Source: Peptococcaceae bacterium (lineage in GTDB: Bacteria; Bacillota; Dehalobacteriia; UBA4068; UBA4997). Taken from it: a DNA stretch of 35,449 nucleotides. Positions 1-7,280 of the stretch are shown piece after piece. Positions within the stretch are counted from its first letter, which is position 1; each line of letters begins with the position of its first letter. The DNA lies in assembly GCA_022797295.1 (NCBI GenBank), contig JAAWKH010000020.1:1-35449 (forward strand), written 5' to 3'. The notes below the pieces were generated by a model. That model had not been told where the DNA came from, searched no databases, and worked only from the letters and a program-made list of their open reading frames with translations. The translations under genes and the position numbers were made by a program.

Positions 1-2
1 GC

Positions 3-158
3 ACCGGAGCCAAAGCGCACAGTCTATATCAAAGCTTGTGCCTGCCGCAAACCGGCCTGCCCGCCCATCGCCTGCCGTCAACAAGCCCTGCCAATAGACG
101 CTACTCTAATCAGCAACTAATCGAAGAGTATCAAAAAATCTTGTCTTATCTAAATTAG
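3..158 (+). CDS. C-terminal end of a probable uracil/hypoxanthine-type DNA glycosylase (5' end outside window)
   Basis: An open frame enters from the left edge and ends in TAG at 156-158, 22 bases before the next start codon. The 51 visible residues begin TGAKAHSLY, contain LPSTSPANRRYS and end in a helical segment (NQQLIEEYQKILSYLN). The LPSTSPAN motif, preceded by a G-x-K-A-h-x-L-Y helix, resembles the C-terminal part of the uracil-DNA glycosylase superfamily, in particular the DNA-deoxyinosine (hypoxanthine) glycosylase group that removes deaminated bases. That assignment rests on recall of the motif. The other two forward frames are also open for about 110 bases, so the frame choice depends on the protein-like composition and the motif. 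The catalytic N-terminal part is not visible. Confidence 0.55.
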   Translation, partial: TGAKAHSLYQSLCLPQTGLPAHRLPSTSPANRRYSNQQLIEEYQKILSYLN

Positions 159-180
159 TGTATAGCAAAGGAGAAATATT

Positions 181-2112
181 TTGAAAACTAAAAAATTGCA
201 GCCCATGCTGCTGCTTATCATTGCCATTGTTCTGCTGCTAGCCCTGCCCAACCGGGCCCAAGCTTACATGCTTTATGAAAATCCGCAACGGATTATTTTA
301 AGCGCGCCGGCCAACAACTACACCACCGCCAACGCCAACGTCAGCATTTTGGGAGCCTGCGACTGGACGCAACCGCTTTATATGAACGGTCAGCCGGTCA
401 ACTGCACCGAGCATGGTTTCTTCGCTGTTTATGTCAGTTTGCAACCCGGCGAGAACACATTTAACTTCAGCCAACCAAACGGCAACACCAACAGCGTCAC
501 TATCAAACGCCAAGGCAGCGCTTCCAATGGCAGCGGCGGCTCCGGCAGTTCATTCAGCTGGGAGCGCGTCACCTGGTATGAAACGCCGCTTTGGGGCACG
601 GTGAAAAGCAACAACATCACCCACCGCCGCCAGGCCGATAGCTCACAAAGCCTGCTTAACGCTCTGGCCAAAGGCGCCACCAGCCGGATTATTGGCGAGT
701 ATGGCAGCTACTACTGCCTAGCCGACCGCACTTTCATCTATAAAAGCAATGTAAACCTAATCGCCCAACCGGCCGCCAACCAGATTACCAGCATAACCAT
801 CACCCCGCGCACCGCTCAAAACTGCACCGAGGTCAACTTTAAGGCGGCGGTCAACGCTCTCTACAAAATCGAATCTGAACAAGGCCAGCTGCGCTTCACC
901 CTGTATGATACCAGCAACGCCTGCCAACCGGTTTGGGCTGACAACCCGCTGTTCAGCGATATTCAAATAACCGACCTGCCGGATGAGGGCGCGGTGCAAT
1001 ATGTTTTCAGCATCAAGCCGGACGCTTTCGTCAACGGCTACTATGTGGAATATCGGGAGGGCTACATTGTGCTAGGCCTCAAGCAGCCGCCCCAGCTAAC
1101 CGGCGCCGATTTGCAAGGCGCGGTAATTCTACTGGACGCCGGCCATGGCGGTTCAGACGGCGGAGCCAGCGGCCCGCCCAGCTCTGCCGGCCCCTTGGAG
1201 AAAAACATCAATTTGGTGATTACCAATTACGCCAAAGCTTATCTGGAAAACCGCGGCGCAACTGTAATTATGACTCGCTCTGATGACAGCGAGCTTAGCC
1301 TGGCCGGCCGGGTTAGTCTTATCCTGGAGCATAAGCCGGATCTTTCTATCTCTATCCACACCAATTCCATTGCTGAAACAGCGGATTACACCAGTATCAA
1401 AGGCCTGCGTAGCTACTACACATACGGCACCGCCAAATCCGCGGTGGATTTCATCACCCAAAGGGTTAGCCAATATGCTGGCATGAACCAAACCACGCCG
1501 CAAGTTTCCAATCTGGCCCTCACCCGAATTGAAAACACGCCGGCCCTGCTGCTGGAAAACGCTTTTATCAGCAGCCCAACCGATTATGAAATGATGATTC
1601 AAAGCGAATATCAGCAACGCTTTGGCGAGGCTGTGGGCCAAGCGGCCGCGGAATACATCCTCAGCATTGCCCGGCCCGACGGCGGCTCCTACACCGTCAG
1701 CACCATGGGGCAGGCCACCGCCACTGACCCTGCCAACCGCCCCATCACGGTTTATCTGGACGGCCAGCCTTTAAGCTTCGACGTGGAGCCAATGCTGCAA
1801 AATGATAGCACCATGGTGCCCCTGCGCGTCATCTTTGAGGCCCTGCAAGCCAGCGTCAGCTGGAACAACCAAACCAAGGACCTCACCGCCCGCCACCCGG
1901 CTTCCGACACCAGCATTTACCTGGCTTTAGGCTCGCCGCAAATGGAAATCACCCAGGCCGGCCAAACCCGCAGCGTCACGCTGGCCGCCCCGGCAGCCAT
2001 TGTAAACGGCCGTGTTCTGGTGCCACTGCGCGCCATCTCCGAGGGCTTCGGCTGCTCCGTCAGCTGGGAGGCGGAAAGCCGCGCCGTGGTTATCCGCACC
2101 ATTGAAGATTAA
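181..2112 (+). CDS. Secreted N-acetylmuramoyl-L-alanine amidase (Amidase_3) with copper-amine-oxidase-like C-terminal domain
   Basis: Zinc amidase that cleaves the bond between MurNAc and L-Ala in peptidoglycan, probably at the cell surface. The start is TTG at 181, preceded by AAAGGAG. Residues 1-28 form a signal peptide (KTKK, a long hydrophobic core, then AQA before the cut). Residues 29-310 form a long N-terminal region with a Gly/Ser linker near 115. The Amidase_3 catalytic domain spans about 313-500 and keeps the expected ligands: H322 in LDAGHGG, E340 in LEKNIN, H393 in SIHTNS and catalytic E459 in LLLENAF. Residues 521-643 hold a copper amine oxidase N-terminal-like domain (repeats with VPLR), which in Bacillota often serves as a surface or wall-binding stalk. 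All catalytic residues are intact. Its precise cellular role (cell separation, sporulation or turnover) cannot be read from the sequence. Confidence 0.9.
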   Translation: MKTKKLQPMLLLIIAIVLLLALPNRAQAYMLYENPQRIILSAPANNYTTANANVSILGACDWTQPLYMNGQPVNCTEHGFFAVYVSLQPGENTFNFSQPNGNTNSVTIKRQGSASNGSGGSGSSFSWERVTWYETPLWGTVKSNNITHRRQADSSQSLLNALAKGATSRIIGEYGSYYCLADRTFIYKSNVNLIAQPAANQITSITITPRTAQNCTEVNFKAAVNALYKIESEQGQLRFTLYDTSNACQPVWADNPLFSDIQITDLPDEGAVQYVFSIKPDAFVNGYYVEYREGYIVLGLKQPPQLTGADLQGAVILLDAGHGGSDGGASGPPSSAGPLEKNINLVITNYAKAYLENRGATVIMTRSDDSELSLAGRVSLILEHKPDLSISIHTNSIAETADYTSIKGLRSYYTYGTAKSAVDFITQRVSQYAGMNQTTPQVSNLALTRIENTPALLLENAFISSPTDYEMMIQSEYQQRFGEAVGQAAAEYILSIARPDGGSYTVSTMGQATATDPANRPITVYLDGQPLSFDVEPMLQNDSTMVPLRVIFEALQASVSWNNQTKDLTARHPASDTSIYLALGSPQMEITQAGQTRSVTLAAPAAIVNGRVLVPLRAISEGFGCSVSWEAESRAVVIRTIED

Positions 2113-2162
2113 TAAAAAGAGCGCTTAAAAATGAAAAGACCTGATTAAATTCCCCAAAAAGC

Positions 2163-2191
2163 TTGACTATCCTTAAACAAAGTATTACAAT
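2163..2191 (+). promoter_or_regulatory. Sigma-A type promoter of panB
   Basis: TTGACT (2163-2168), 17-bp spacer, TACAAT (2186-2191), about 80 bases upstream of the panB start. A TATAAT at 2195-2200 is too far from the -35 box to be the main -10. Confidence 0.7.
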
Positions 2192-2209
2192 GAATATAAT
2201 ATTTTGCGG

Positions 2210-2238
2210 CCTGCTCACTTCTGGCATTGATGAGCAGG
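2210..2238 (+). other. Stem-loop in the panB 5' leader
   Basis: CCTGCTCA (2210-2217) pairs perfectly with TGAGCAGG (2231-2238) around a 13-base loop, starting roughly 12 bases after the predicted transcription start. No T-run follows, so it is not a simple terminator. It may stabilise the transcript or be a protein-binding dyad. Confidence 0.5.
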
Positions 2239-2269
2239 TCAGTATCAAAACAAAAGGGGGAAACCCAAA

Positions 2270-3109
2270 ATGAGTGAAAAACAAACCTGGCCCAAAATGC
2301 AGAAGATGAAAGAAGCTGGCGAGCGCATTTCTATGCTCACCGCCTATGATTATTCCAGCGCCTCCATGGCCGAAAAAGCCGGCGTGGATATTCTGCTGGT
2401 TGGCGATTCGCTATCCAACGTAGTTCAAGGCAACGACACCACCCTGCCGGCCACCGTTGATGAGATGATTTACCACACCAAGGCCGTGCGCCGCGGCGCA
2501 CCCAACACCTGCATCATCTGTGATATGCCGTTTGGCAGCTACGAGATTTCCATTGAAGAAGGCGTGCGCAACGCAGTGCGTATCATCAAGGAAACCGGCT
2601 GCGACGGTGTAAAGCTAGAAGGTGGAGCTGAGAGAGCTGAGCTGATTAAGGCTATCACCCAAGCTTCGGTGCCGGTTATGGCTCACATCGGTATGACGCC
2701 ACAAAAGATTGCCCAAATGGGCAGCTTTGCCGTGCAAGGTAAAAGCGTGGAGGCCGCCCAACGCCTGCTGGATGACGCCAAAGCCCTGGAAGCCGCCGGC
2801 GCAGTGCAAGTGCTGATGGAATGTGTGCCCACCCCGCTGGCCGCCAAAATTACCGAAAGCCTCACCGTGCCCACCATCGGCATTGGCGCAGGCAATGGTT
2901 GCACCGGCCAGGTGTTGGTGTGGTATGATATGGCAGGAATGTATGACAAATTTACACCCAAATTTGTTAAAAAGTACATTGAGGCCGGCGCGCTTATCAC
3001 TCAAGCAATGGCTGATTATGTTAAAGAGGTTAAGGAGGGCACTTTCCCTGACGAGGCCCACTCCTTTGGCCTGAAAAATGCCGAGGATATTCTGCCCCGC
3101 CTCTACTAA
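2270..3109 (+). CDS. panB: 3-methyl-2-oxobutanoate hydroxymethyltransferase (ketopantoate hydroxymethyltransferase)
   Basis: First committed enzyme of pantothenate/CoA synthesis. It transfers the hydroxymethyl group of 5,10-methylene-tetrahydrofolate to 2-oxoisovalerate in the cytoplasm. The 279 residues match the usual family length. Characteristic blocks are MLTAYDYSSA near the N-terminus, LVGDSLSNVVQGNDTT (substrate and metal site), PFGSYE, KLEGG, VMAHIGMTPQ and IGIGAGNGCTGQVLVW. The start has an AAAGGGGG ribosome binding site. It has its own promoter at 2163-2191 and a strong terminator at 3125-3157, so it is probably monocistronic. The usual partners panC and panD are not in the window. 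No sign of damage. Confidence 0.96.
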   Translation: MSEKQTWPKMQKMKEAGERISMLTAYDYSSASMAEKAGVDILLVGDSLSNVVQGNDTTLPATVDEMIYHTKAVRRGAPNTCIICDMPFGSYEISIEEGVRNAVRIIKETGCDGVKLEGGAERAELIKAITQASVPVMAHIGMTPQKIAQMGSFAVQGKSVEAAQRLLDDAKALEAAGAVQVLMECVPTPLAAKITESLTVPTIGIGAGNGCTGQVLVWYDMAGMYDKFTPKFVKKYIEAGALITQAMADYVKEVKEGTFPDEAHSFGLKNAEDILPRLY

Positions 3110-3124
3110 AAAATTACCAACATC

Positions 3125-3157
3125 AAAGCCCCTGTCTTAATCTGGCAGGGGCTTTTT
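3125..3157 (+). terminator. Rho-independent terminator of panB
   Basis: AAAGCCCCTG (3125-3134) pairs with CAGGGGCTTT (3146-3155), followed by T residues and a further run of seven T at about 3162-3168. The hairpin overlaps the last codons and the stop of the convergent XRE gene. Confidence 0.85.
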
Positions 3158-3424
3158 GCTATTTTTTTGCTCTTTCCGCGGCGGCACATCTAATGGCATA
3201 TCAATCTGCCAGCCCATTTTCTGCAAATACTCATCGTTACCCAACAAAAAATCGATTGATATATCCAGAAATTTAGCTATCTCAAGCAAAAGTACATAAT
3301 CAGGCTGTCTGGTTCCCTCTTCATAGCGCTGATAAGTTCGTGGAGCAATATCAATGGCCTCCGCCAACTGTTGTTGTGTATATTTTCGATATATTCTTAC
3401 GGCTCTTAATCTGTTAGCAAACAT
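3137..3424 (-). CDS. XRE-family helix-turn-helix repressor
   Basis: 95-residue cytoplasmic DNA-binding protein. An HTH_3/XRE domain occupies about residues 4-62: RLRAVRIYRKYTQQQLAEAI as the first helices, APRTYQRYEEGTRQP as the recognition helix region, and a dimer-like helix ending DISIDFLLG. The C-terminal tail (65-95) is charged and probably disordered. It is divergent from the small gene at 3527. The intergenic region carries a consensus promoter overlapped by a perfect inverted repeat, so the likely role is repression of the 3527/3798 genes and possibly of itself. Its stop codon and last five codons lie inside the panB terminator hairpin. Confidence 0.85.
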   Translation of the reverse strand: MFANRLRAVRIYRKYTQQQLAEAIDIAPRTYQRYEEGTRQPDYVLLLEIAKFLDISIDFLLGNDEYLQKMGWQIDMPLDVPPRKEQKNSKKPLPD

Positions 3425-3445
3425 AATATTTTTCTTTCAAAAAGC

Positions 3446-3474
3446 TTGACATTGTTCAAATTGTACTTTATAAT
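3446..3474 (+). promoter_or_regulatory. Consensus sigma-A promoter of the 3527-3977 gene pair
   Basis: TTGACA (3446-3451), exactly 17 bp, TATAAT (3469-3474). Both hexamers match consensus, which is rare for an unregulated promoter and fits control by a repressor. Confidence 0.85.
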
Positions 3475-3487
3475 ATTAATAAAGTAC
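3463..3487. promoter_or_regulatory. Inverted-repeat operator overlapping the -10 box
   Basis: GTACTTTAT (3463-3471) and ATAAAGTAC (3479-3487) are perfect inverted 9-mers separated by 7 bases and cover the -10 hexamer. Position next to a divergent XRE gene makes it the likely operator of that repressor. Binding itself is inferred. Confidence 0.65.
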
Positions 3488-3526
3488 ACGTCCAAAACGG
3501 TCGCAGCAATATAGGAGAAAAATAAA

Positions 3527-3781
3527 ATGGAAGAAATCACATTAAACGAAGTAGTTGCTCAATATGATAAATTATATAGCAAGGTGGACTCAATCGATAG
3601 CCTTACTTATGCGCTAATGTTAGCTTCCAGCGCTGGCATAGACGCCGATGAATTAACAGGCGCCCTATATTTACTCAATGACACCACAAGATGTACTCGC
3701 GATGAAATGGAAAAAATCAATAAACAAATTTACGAAACCCTTTCGGTAAAAAAGAAAAAACAAAAAGAGAATGAACAATAG
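3527..3781 (+). CDS. Small protein of unknown function, regulated by the divergent XRE repressor
   Basis: 84 residues, acidic in the first two thirds, with a very lysine-rich end (VKKKKQKENEQ). No signal peptide or membrane segment and no domain recognised. The ribosome binding site AGGAGA lies 8-10 bases before ATG. It is transcribed from the consensus promoter at 3446-3474 under the probable operator. The next gene's ribosome binding site begins at its stop codon, so the two are co-expressed. A predicted helical region (LNEVVAQYDKLYSKVDSIDSL) suggests a small helical bundle. Base composition is more AT-rich than the flanking metabolic genes, consistent with an accessory origin. Function unknown. 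Confidence 0.7.
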   Translation: MEEITLNEVVAQYDKLYSKVDSIDSLTYALMLASSAGIDADELTGALYLLNDTTRCTRDEMEKINKQIYETLSVKKKKQKENEQ

Positions 3782-3797
3782 GGAGGGAAACGAAACT

Positions 3798-3977
3798 ATG
3801 TGCAAAGCAATGGAAGACCTCTGGAATGAGGCTGCCAATGAGGGCAAAAAAGAAAGCCAAAGAGAAGCCGCTTTTAGGATGCTGGCTGCCGGAACTTTAA
3901 CCTTGGAACAAATTGCTGAGTTTTCCGGCCTGACGATAGAAGAAGTTAAGCAAATTCAAAAGGAAAAAGCGTCCTAA
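3798..3977 (+). CDS. Small protein resembling the C-terminal tail of Rpn/PD-(D/E)XK transposase-family proteins
   Basis: 59 residues starting MCKAMEDLWNEAANEGKK and ending in GTLTLEQIAEFSGLTIEEVKQIQ. This is the helical tail with a short HTH-like element that usually closes Rpn-family (PD-(D/E)XK nuclease family transposase) proteins; here the nuclease part is absent. ATG at 3798 was chosen because GGGAGGG at about 3781-3787 is well spaced. An in-frame ATG at 3771 lies inside the preceding gene. It is either a free-standing small protein or a remnant. A related tail occurs at 35242-35336. Confidence 0.6.
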   Translation: MCKAMEDLWNEAANEGKKESQREAAFRMLAAGTLTLEQIAEFSGLTIEEVKQIQKEKAS

Positions 3978-3987
3978 ACATTTTAAT

Positions 3988-4029
3988 AAAAAAGTACGCC
4001 CCAGCTAATCAGTTGAGGCGTACTTTTTT
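3988..4029. terminator. Bidirectional terminator between the small-gene pair and the LysR gene
   Basis: A-rich arm ending AAGTACGCC (to 4000) pairs with GGCGTACTT (from 4017), with T-runs on both strands. The - strand LysR stop codon lies at its right edge. Confidence 0.85.
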
Positions 4030-4895
4030 CACCGATAATCCAAATATTTCTTAAACCGCCGCACCGCCAACGGCGCACTTTCCCGGCTGCGCAGGCAAAA
4101 AACAATATCCCGCCAGGCCGGCACCTCCAGCTCCTTAGCCACAATCCGATACGGCACGCGCTGCAAAATCAGCTGCGGCAAAATGCTAATCCCCAGCCCG
4201 CTTTCCACCATCGACATAATCACGTAATCGTCCCAGGTGCTAAAATGCACCTGCGGGCGAATTTTATGCCGGGCCAAAATCTCCGTCACGTCTGAGCATT
4301 CGCCGCTTTCCTGCAACATAAAGGGATATTCCGCCAGGGCCGCCAGCGGAAAACGCTCGCAATCGGCCAGCGGGTGCCCCTCCGGCAATATCACCAGGTG
4401 CTTGTCCCGCTCCAACAGCAAGGTTTCAAGTTCCGGGCTGACGGGCAGACGCAAAAAGGCGCAATCCACTCGGCCCTCCAAAATCCAGCTTTCAATCTCA
4501 TCGTAATCGCCCAGCAAAACCTCATATTCCACATTTGGGTAAGTTTTTTGAAATTCCCGAATAATATTCGGCAACCAATGCGTGGCCACGCTGGAAAAGG
4601 TGCCAATCCGCAACAGACCGCTTTGCAGGCCGTTCAGCTCGTCCACCTCAGTTTGCAGGCGTTGGCATTGCTGCAAAACCGCCTGCACATGCGGCAGCAA
4701 CTTTTGTCCCTCCGCTGTCAGCTGCACGCCGCCGCGGCCGCGCGCCAAAAGGGGCAGGCCCCAATCCCGCTCCAAATCGCCAATCATCCGGCTAATGCCA
4801 GACTGCGAGCACTTCAGCTCTGCCGCCGCCTTGGTAAAACTGCCGTACTCCACCGCTTTCAGCAAAGCCAAATATTTTTGCAGGTTCATATTCAT
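4029..4895 (-). CDS. LysR-family transcriptional regulator
   Basis: About 288 residues, the standard LTTR length. The N-terminal winged HTH is clear (LQKYLALLKAVEYGSFTKAAAELKCSQSGISRMIGDLE), followed by the linker helix and a periplasmic-binding-protein-like effector domain (LRIGTFSSVATHWLPNIIREF onward). I place the start at the ATG at 4895 because GAAAGG sits about 11 bases upstream; a GTG at 4907 would overlap that site. LTTRs usually regulate a neighbouring or divergent gene, but here the upstream neighbour crcB is on the same strand, so the target is unknown. The effector is unknown. Confidence 0.88.
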   Translation of the reverse strand: MNMNLQKYLALLKAVEYGSFTKAAAELKCSQSGISRMIGDLERDWGLPLLARGRGGVQLTAEGQKLLPHVQAVLQQCQRLQTEVDELNGLQSGLLRIGTFSSVATHWLPNIIREFQKTYPNVEYEVLLGDYDEIESWILEGRVDCAFLRLPVSPELETLLLERDKHLVILPEGHPLADCERFPLAALAEYPFMLQESGECSDVTEILARHKIRPQVHFSTWDDYVIMSMVESGLGISILPQLILQRVPYRIVAKELEVPAWRDIVFCLRSRESAPLAVRRFKKYLDYR

Positions 4896-4922
4896 GAACA
4901 AACGCACCTTTCGCCGTTAACC

Positions 4923-4970
4923 AATTTCTACTATTAAATTTCTACTATTATATATTATTATATATTATTT
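4923..4970. repeat. AT-rich tandem repeats upstream of the LysR gene
   Basis: AATTTCTACTATTA occurs twice head-to-tail (4923-4936 and 4937-4950) with no mismatch, followed by TATATTATTA and TATATTATTT (4951-4970). The block lies between the crcB stop and the LysR start and contains TATAAT-like hexamers on the - strand, so it probably holds the LysR promoter and may contain autoregulatory sites. Confidence 0.75.
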
Positions 4971-5351
4971 TCAGGCCACAGAGCGCAGCAGACAAAGCGC
5001 CAGCCACTGCCCCAACAAAATAGCGCCTATGCAAAGCCCCAGCGTCAGCGCAGCATAGGCCGCCGCCAGCAGCCAGTAATGCGCCTGAGCCAAATCCACC
5101 AGCTCCAACGCCAGCAAGGAAAGGGTGGAGAAGCCGCCGCAAAAACCGGCCCGCAGCAGCAAGCCCAGCTGTGGGTCCAGCCAGCTATGCCAATCCAGGC
5201 AGCCGGTGAAAAAGCCCATCAACAGCGCGGCCACCACATTAATGCTCAGCGTCATCAACGGCAAATGACCGCCCACCGGCAACAGGCTCAGCAGATAGCG
5301 CAGCATTGCCCCCAGCGCGCCGCCCAGCCCAACCAGCAAACACTCTTTCAT
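4971..5351 (-). CDS. crcB: Fluoride channel FluC/CrcB
   Basis: 126-residue membrane protein with four hydrophobic segments, as in FluC channels that export fluoride as antiparallel dimers. Family motifs are GGALGAMLRY at the N-terminus, TLSINVVAALLMGFFTG (polar Asn of TM2) and GFCGGFSTLSLLALE (the Phe-box and Ser/Thr region of TM3, with S-T-L-S rather than the commoner T-T-F-S). The ribosome binding site GGAGG overlaps the last codons of thiC, so the gene is translated from the thiC mRNA. No fluoride riboswitch was recognised upstream. Many Bacillota carry two crcB genes for a heterodimer; only one is visible here. Confidence 0.9.
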   Translation of the reverse strand: MKECLLVGLGGALGAMLRYLLSLLPVGGHLPLMTLSINVVAALLMGFFTGCLDWHSWLDPQLGLLLRAGFCGGFSTLSLLALELVDLAQAHYWLLAAAYAALTLGLCIGAILLGQWLALCLLRSVA

Positions 5352-5359
5352 GGCAACTC

Positions 5360-6670
5360 TTAATCCTCCATAATATCCACGGTTTCACCTTTAAGCGCCT
5401 TGTTCATATTCCGCACGGCACACATTTTGCCACACATCGTGCAGGCCTCGTCGCAATCCGGCTGAGAGGTTTCCCGATAACGGCGAGGCTTTTCCGGGTC
5501 AATAGCCAAACGGAACTGTTCCTCCCAGTCCAGCTGGTGCCGGGCCCGCGCCATAGCGTCGTCCCAGGCCCGTGCGCCAGGAATCCCCTTAGCCAAATCC
5601 GCCGCATGGGCAGCAATCCGAGCCGCCACAATGCCCTCCCGCACATCATCCACATCCGGCAGGCGCAGGTGCTCCGCCGGCGTAACATAGCAAAGAAAAG
5701 CCGCGCCGGAGGCCGCCGCCAGCGCACCGCCAATCGCCGCCGTAATATGGTCGTAGCCAGGAGCCACATCCGTCACCAGCGGCCCCAGCACGTAAAAAGG
5801 CGCGTCGTGGCACAGGGTTTGCTCCAGCTGCATATTGGCGGCAATCTGGTCCAGCTGCATATGCCCCGGCCCCTCAATCATCACCTGCACATCCTGCGCC
5901 CAGGCCCGCTTGGTCAACTCGCCCAGCGTAATCAGCTCTTCAATCTGGGCAGCGTCGCCAGCGTCCGCCAGGCAGCCCGGCCGGCAAGCGTCGCCCAGGC
6001 TCAAGGTCACGTCATATTCCCGGCAAATAGCCAAAATCTCATCAAAATACTCAAAAAATGGGTTCTCCTGCCCGGTTGCTTTCATCCAAGCAAACATCAG
6101 GCTGCCGCCGCGGGAAACGATATTCAACAGCCGCGGGTTGCGCTGAAAACGCTCCGCCGTTTGCCGGTTCATCCCGCAGTGAATAGTCATAAAATCCACG
6201 CCGTCCTCCGCGTGCATACGGAACACCGCCAGCCATTCCTGCGCGGTAATCTCCGCCAGCGGCTTGTTATAGTAAACCAGCGCGTCGTAAATTGGCACGG
6301 TGCCCAACATCGCCGGGCATTCCGCCGCCAGCCGCCGCCGAAAGCTGCGGGTGTCGCCAAAGGTGCTCAAATCCATAATCGCCTCCGCGCCCATCTGCAC
6401 GGCGCTCTGCACCTTGGCCAGCTCCACCTCCAAATCCAGGCAATCGCGGGATGTGCCCAGGTTCACATTAATTTTAGTTTTCAGCCTCCGGCCCACGGCG
6501 TAAGGTTTTAGGCATTTGTGCCCCTTGTTGGCCGGCAAGACCGCCCGGCCCTCCGCCAACTGCGCCCGCAGCTCCTCCGGCGCAATGCCCTCGTGTTCCG
6601 CCGCCAAGCGCATTTGCTCCGTAATCAGCCCCTGCCGGGCCGCGTCCATTTGTGTTGTATATTCTGCCAT
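5360..6670 (-). CDS. thiC: Phosphomethylpyrimidine synthase ThiC
   Basis: Non-canonical radical SAM enzyme that rearranges 5-aminoimidazole ribotide to HMP-phosphate for thiamine synthesis. 436 residues, the shorter bacterial/archaeal form without the long N-terminal extension. Recognisable blocks are [43 protein letters not shown] and [17 protein letters not shown]. The C-terminal [4Fe-4S] site is [14 protein letters not shown]410, C413 and C417 in a CX2CX3C arrangement, with a further C406. ATG at 6670 has GGGAGG seven bases upstream; the longer frame beginning TTG at 6685 includes that site. It lies between a lipoprotein gene and crcB. No TPP riboswitch was found upstream. Confidence 0.95.
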   Translation of the reverse strand: MAEYTTQMDAARQGLITEQMRLAAEHEGIAPEELRAQLAEGRAVLPANKGHKCLKPYAVGRRLKTKINVNLGTSRDCLDLEVELAKVQSAVQMGAEAIMDLSTFGDTRSFRRRLAAECPAMLGTVPIYDALVYYNKPLAEITAQEWLAVFRMHAEDGVDFMTIHCGMNRQTAERFQRNPRLLNIVSRGGSLMFAWMKATGQENPFFEYFDEILAICREYDVTLSLGDACRPGCLADAGDAAQIEELITLGELTKRAWAQDVQVMIEGPGHMQLDQIAANMQLEQTLCHDAPFYVLGPLVTDVAPGYDHITAAIGGALAAASGAAFLCYVTPAEHLRLPDVDDVREGIVAARIAAHAADLAKGIPGARAWDDAMARARHQLDWEEQFRLAIDPEKPRRYRETSQPDCDEACTMCGKMCAVRNMNKALKGETVDIMED

Positions 6671-6691
6671 TGCAATTCCTCCCAATTTGTA

Positions 6692-7252
6692 TTACATATT
6701 AATCTGACCGCCAGTCTGCGGCTCATCTTCAGGTTTATCCTCAGGCTTAATTTCCGGCAAATCGTCAACCTCCGGCAGCTCGTCCCAATTACTCATTGAT
6801 ATGTCTATATCCTCAACCCCGCTCAGCGTCAACTTAAATTGCAAAACCGCGCCGTTTTCGCTTCGCCACTCCAAACGGCTCTGCCCCTCCGGCAATGTTA
6901 GACCGATGTTAAAAGTATGTGGCATATTTATACCTGTCTTGTAAGTAGTTCCCGCCACAGGATATTCGGCGCCATCCTCGCCAACGCGGTATAACATTAT
7001 ATCTCCATCGCAGCTTTCCAGCTTCAGTTCAAATCCCAATCCGGTTTCCGCCGCCGTATTAATGTATAGCAGCGACAAAACATCATCAACGTGCGCTTCC
7101 GCCGTCACAATATAGCTGTCCGGCTGGCTGCCGTCGCTGATAAATTCATTATAGTAATTGCCGGCTTCACCATGGGCAAATTTATCGCTCTGCTCAGCGC
7201 AGCCCGCCAAAAGCAAGCACATAACCGCCAACAACAATACTGATTTTCTCAT
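6692..7252 (-). CDS. Putative lipoprotein of unknown function
   Basis: 186 residues with a lipoprotein signal peptide (MRKSVLLLAVMCLLLAGC, lipid-modified C18), so probably anchored to the outer face of the membrane. The rest appears mostly beta (for example VTAEAHVDDVLSLLYIN and FNIGLTLPEGQSRLEW) and could form one compact sandwich. The C-terminus is Pro/Glu/Asp rich (KPEDKPEDEPQTGG). It lies 21 bases upstream of thiC on the same strand and the two are probably co-transcribed. This may be positional only, as no thiamine-binding family was recognised. The ribosome binding site is GGGGTGAT. Confidence 0.7.
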   Translation of the reverse strand: MRKSVLLLAVMCLLLAGCAEQSDKFAHGEAGNYYNEFISDGSQPDSYIVTAEAHVDDVLSLLYINTAAETGLGFELKLESCDGDIMLYRVGEDGAEYPVAGTTYKTGINMPHTFNIGLTLPEGQSRLEWRSENGAVLQFKLTLSGVEDIDISMSNWDELPEVDDLPEIKPEDKPEDEPQTGGQINM

Positions 7253-7280
7253 ACCATCACCCCTATATTATCCTAAGCAT

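Noticed and set aside
1-120. Two other open forward frames at the left edge
   Set aside because: One gives a Cys/Pro-rich peptide ending at 120 and the other stops near 112. Only the frame ending at 158 shows a plausible family motif (LPSTSPAN).
5306-6511. A 401-codon + strand open frame opposite thiC
   Set aside because: Shadow of the GC-rich thiC gene: rich in His/Arg/Gln/Pro, no ribosome binding site, no recognisable domain. The same reasoning removes the long frames opposite eno, gpmI, uvrC, uvrA, whiA and the M23 gene.
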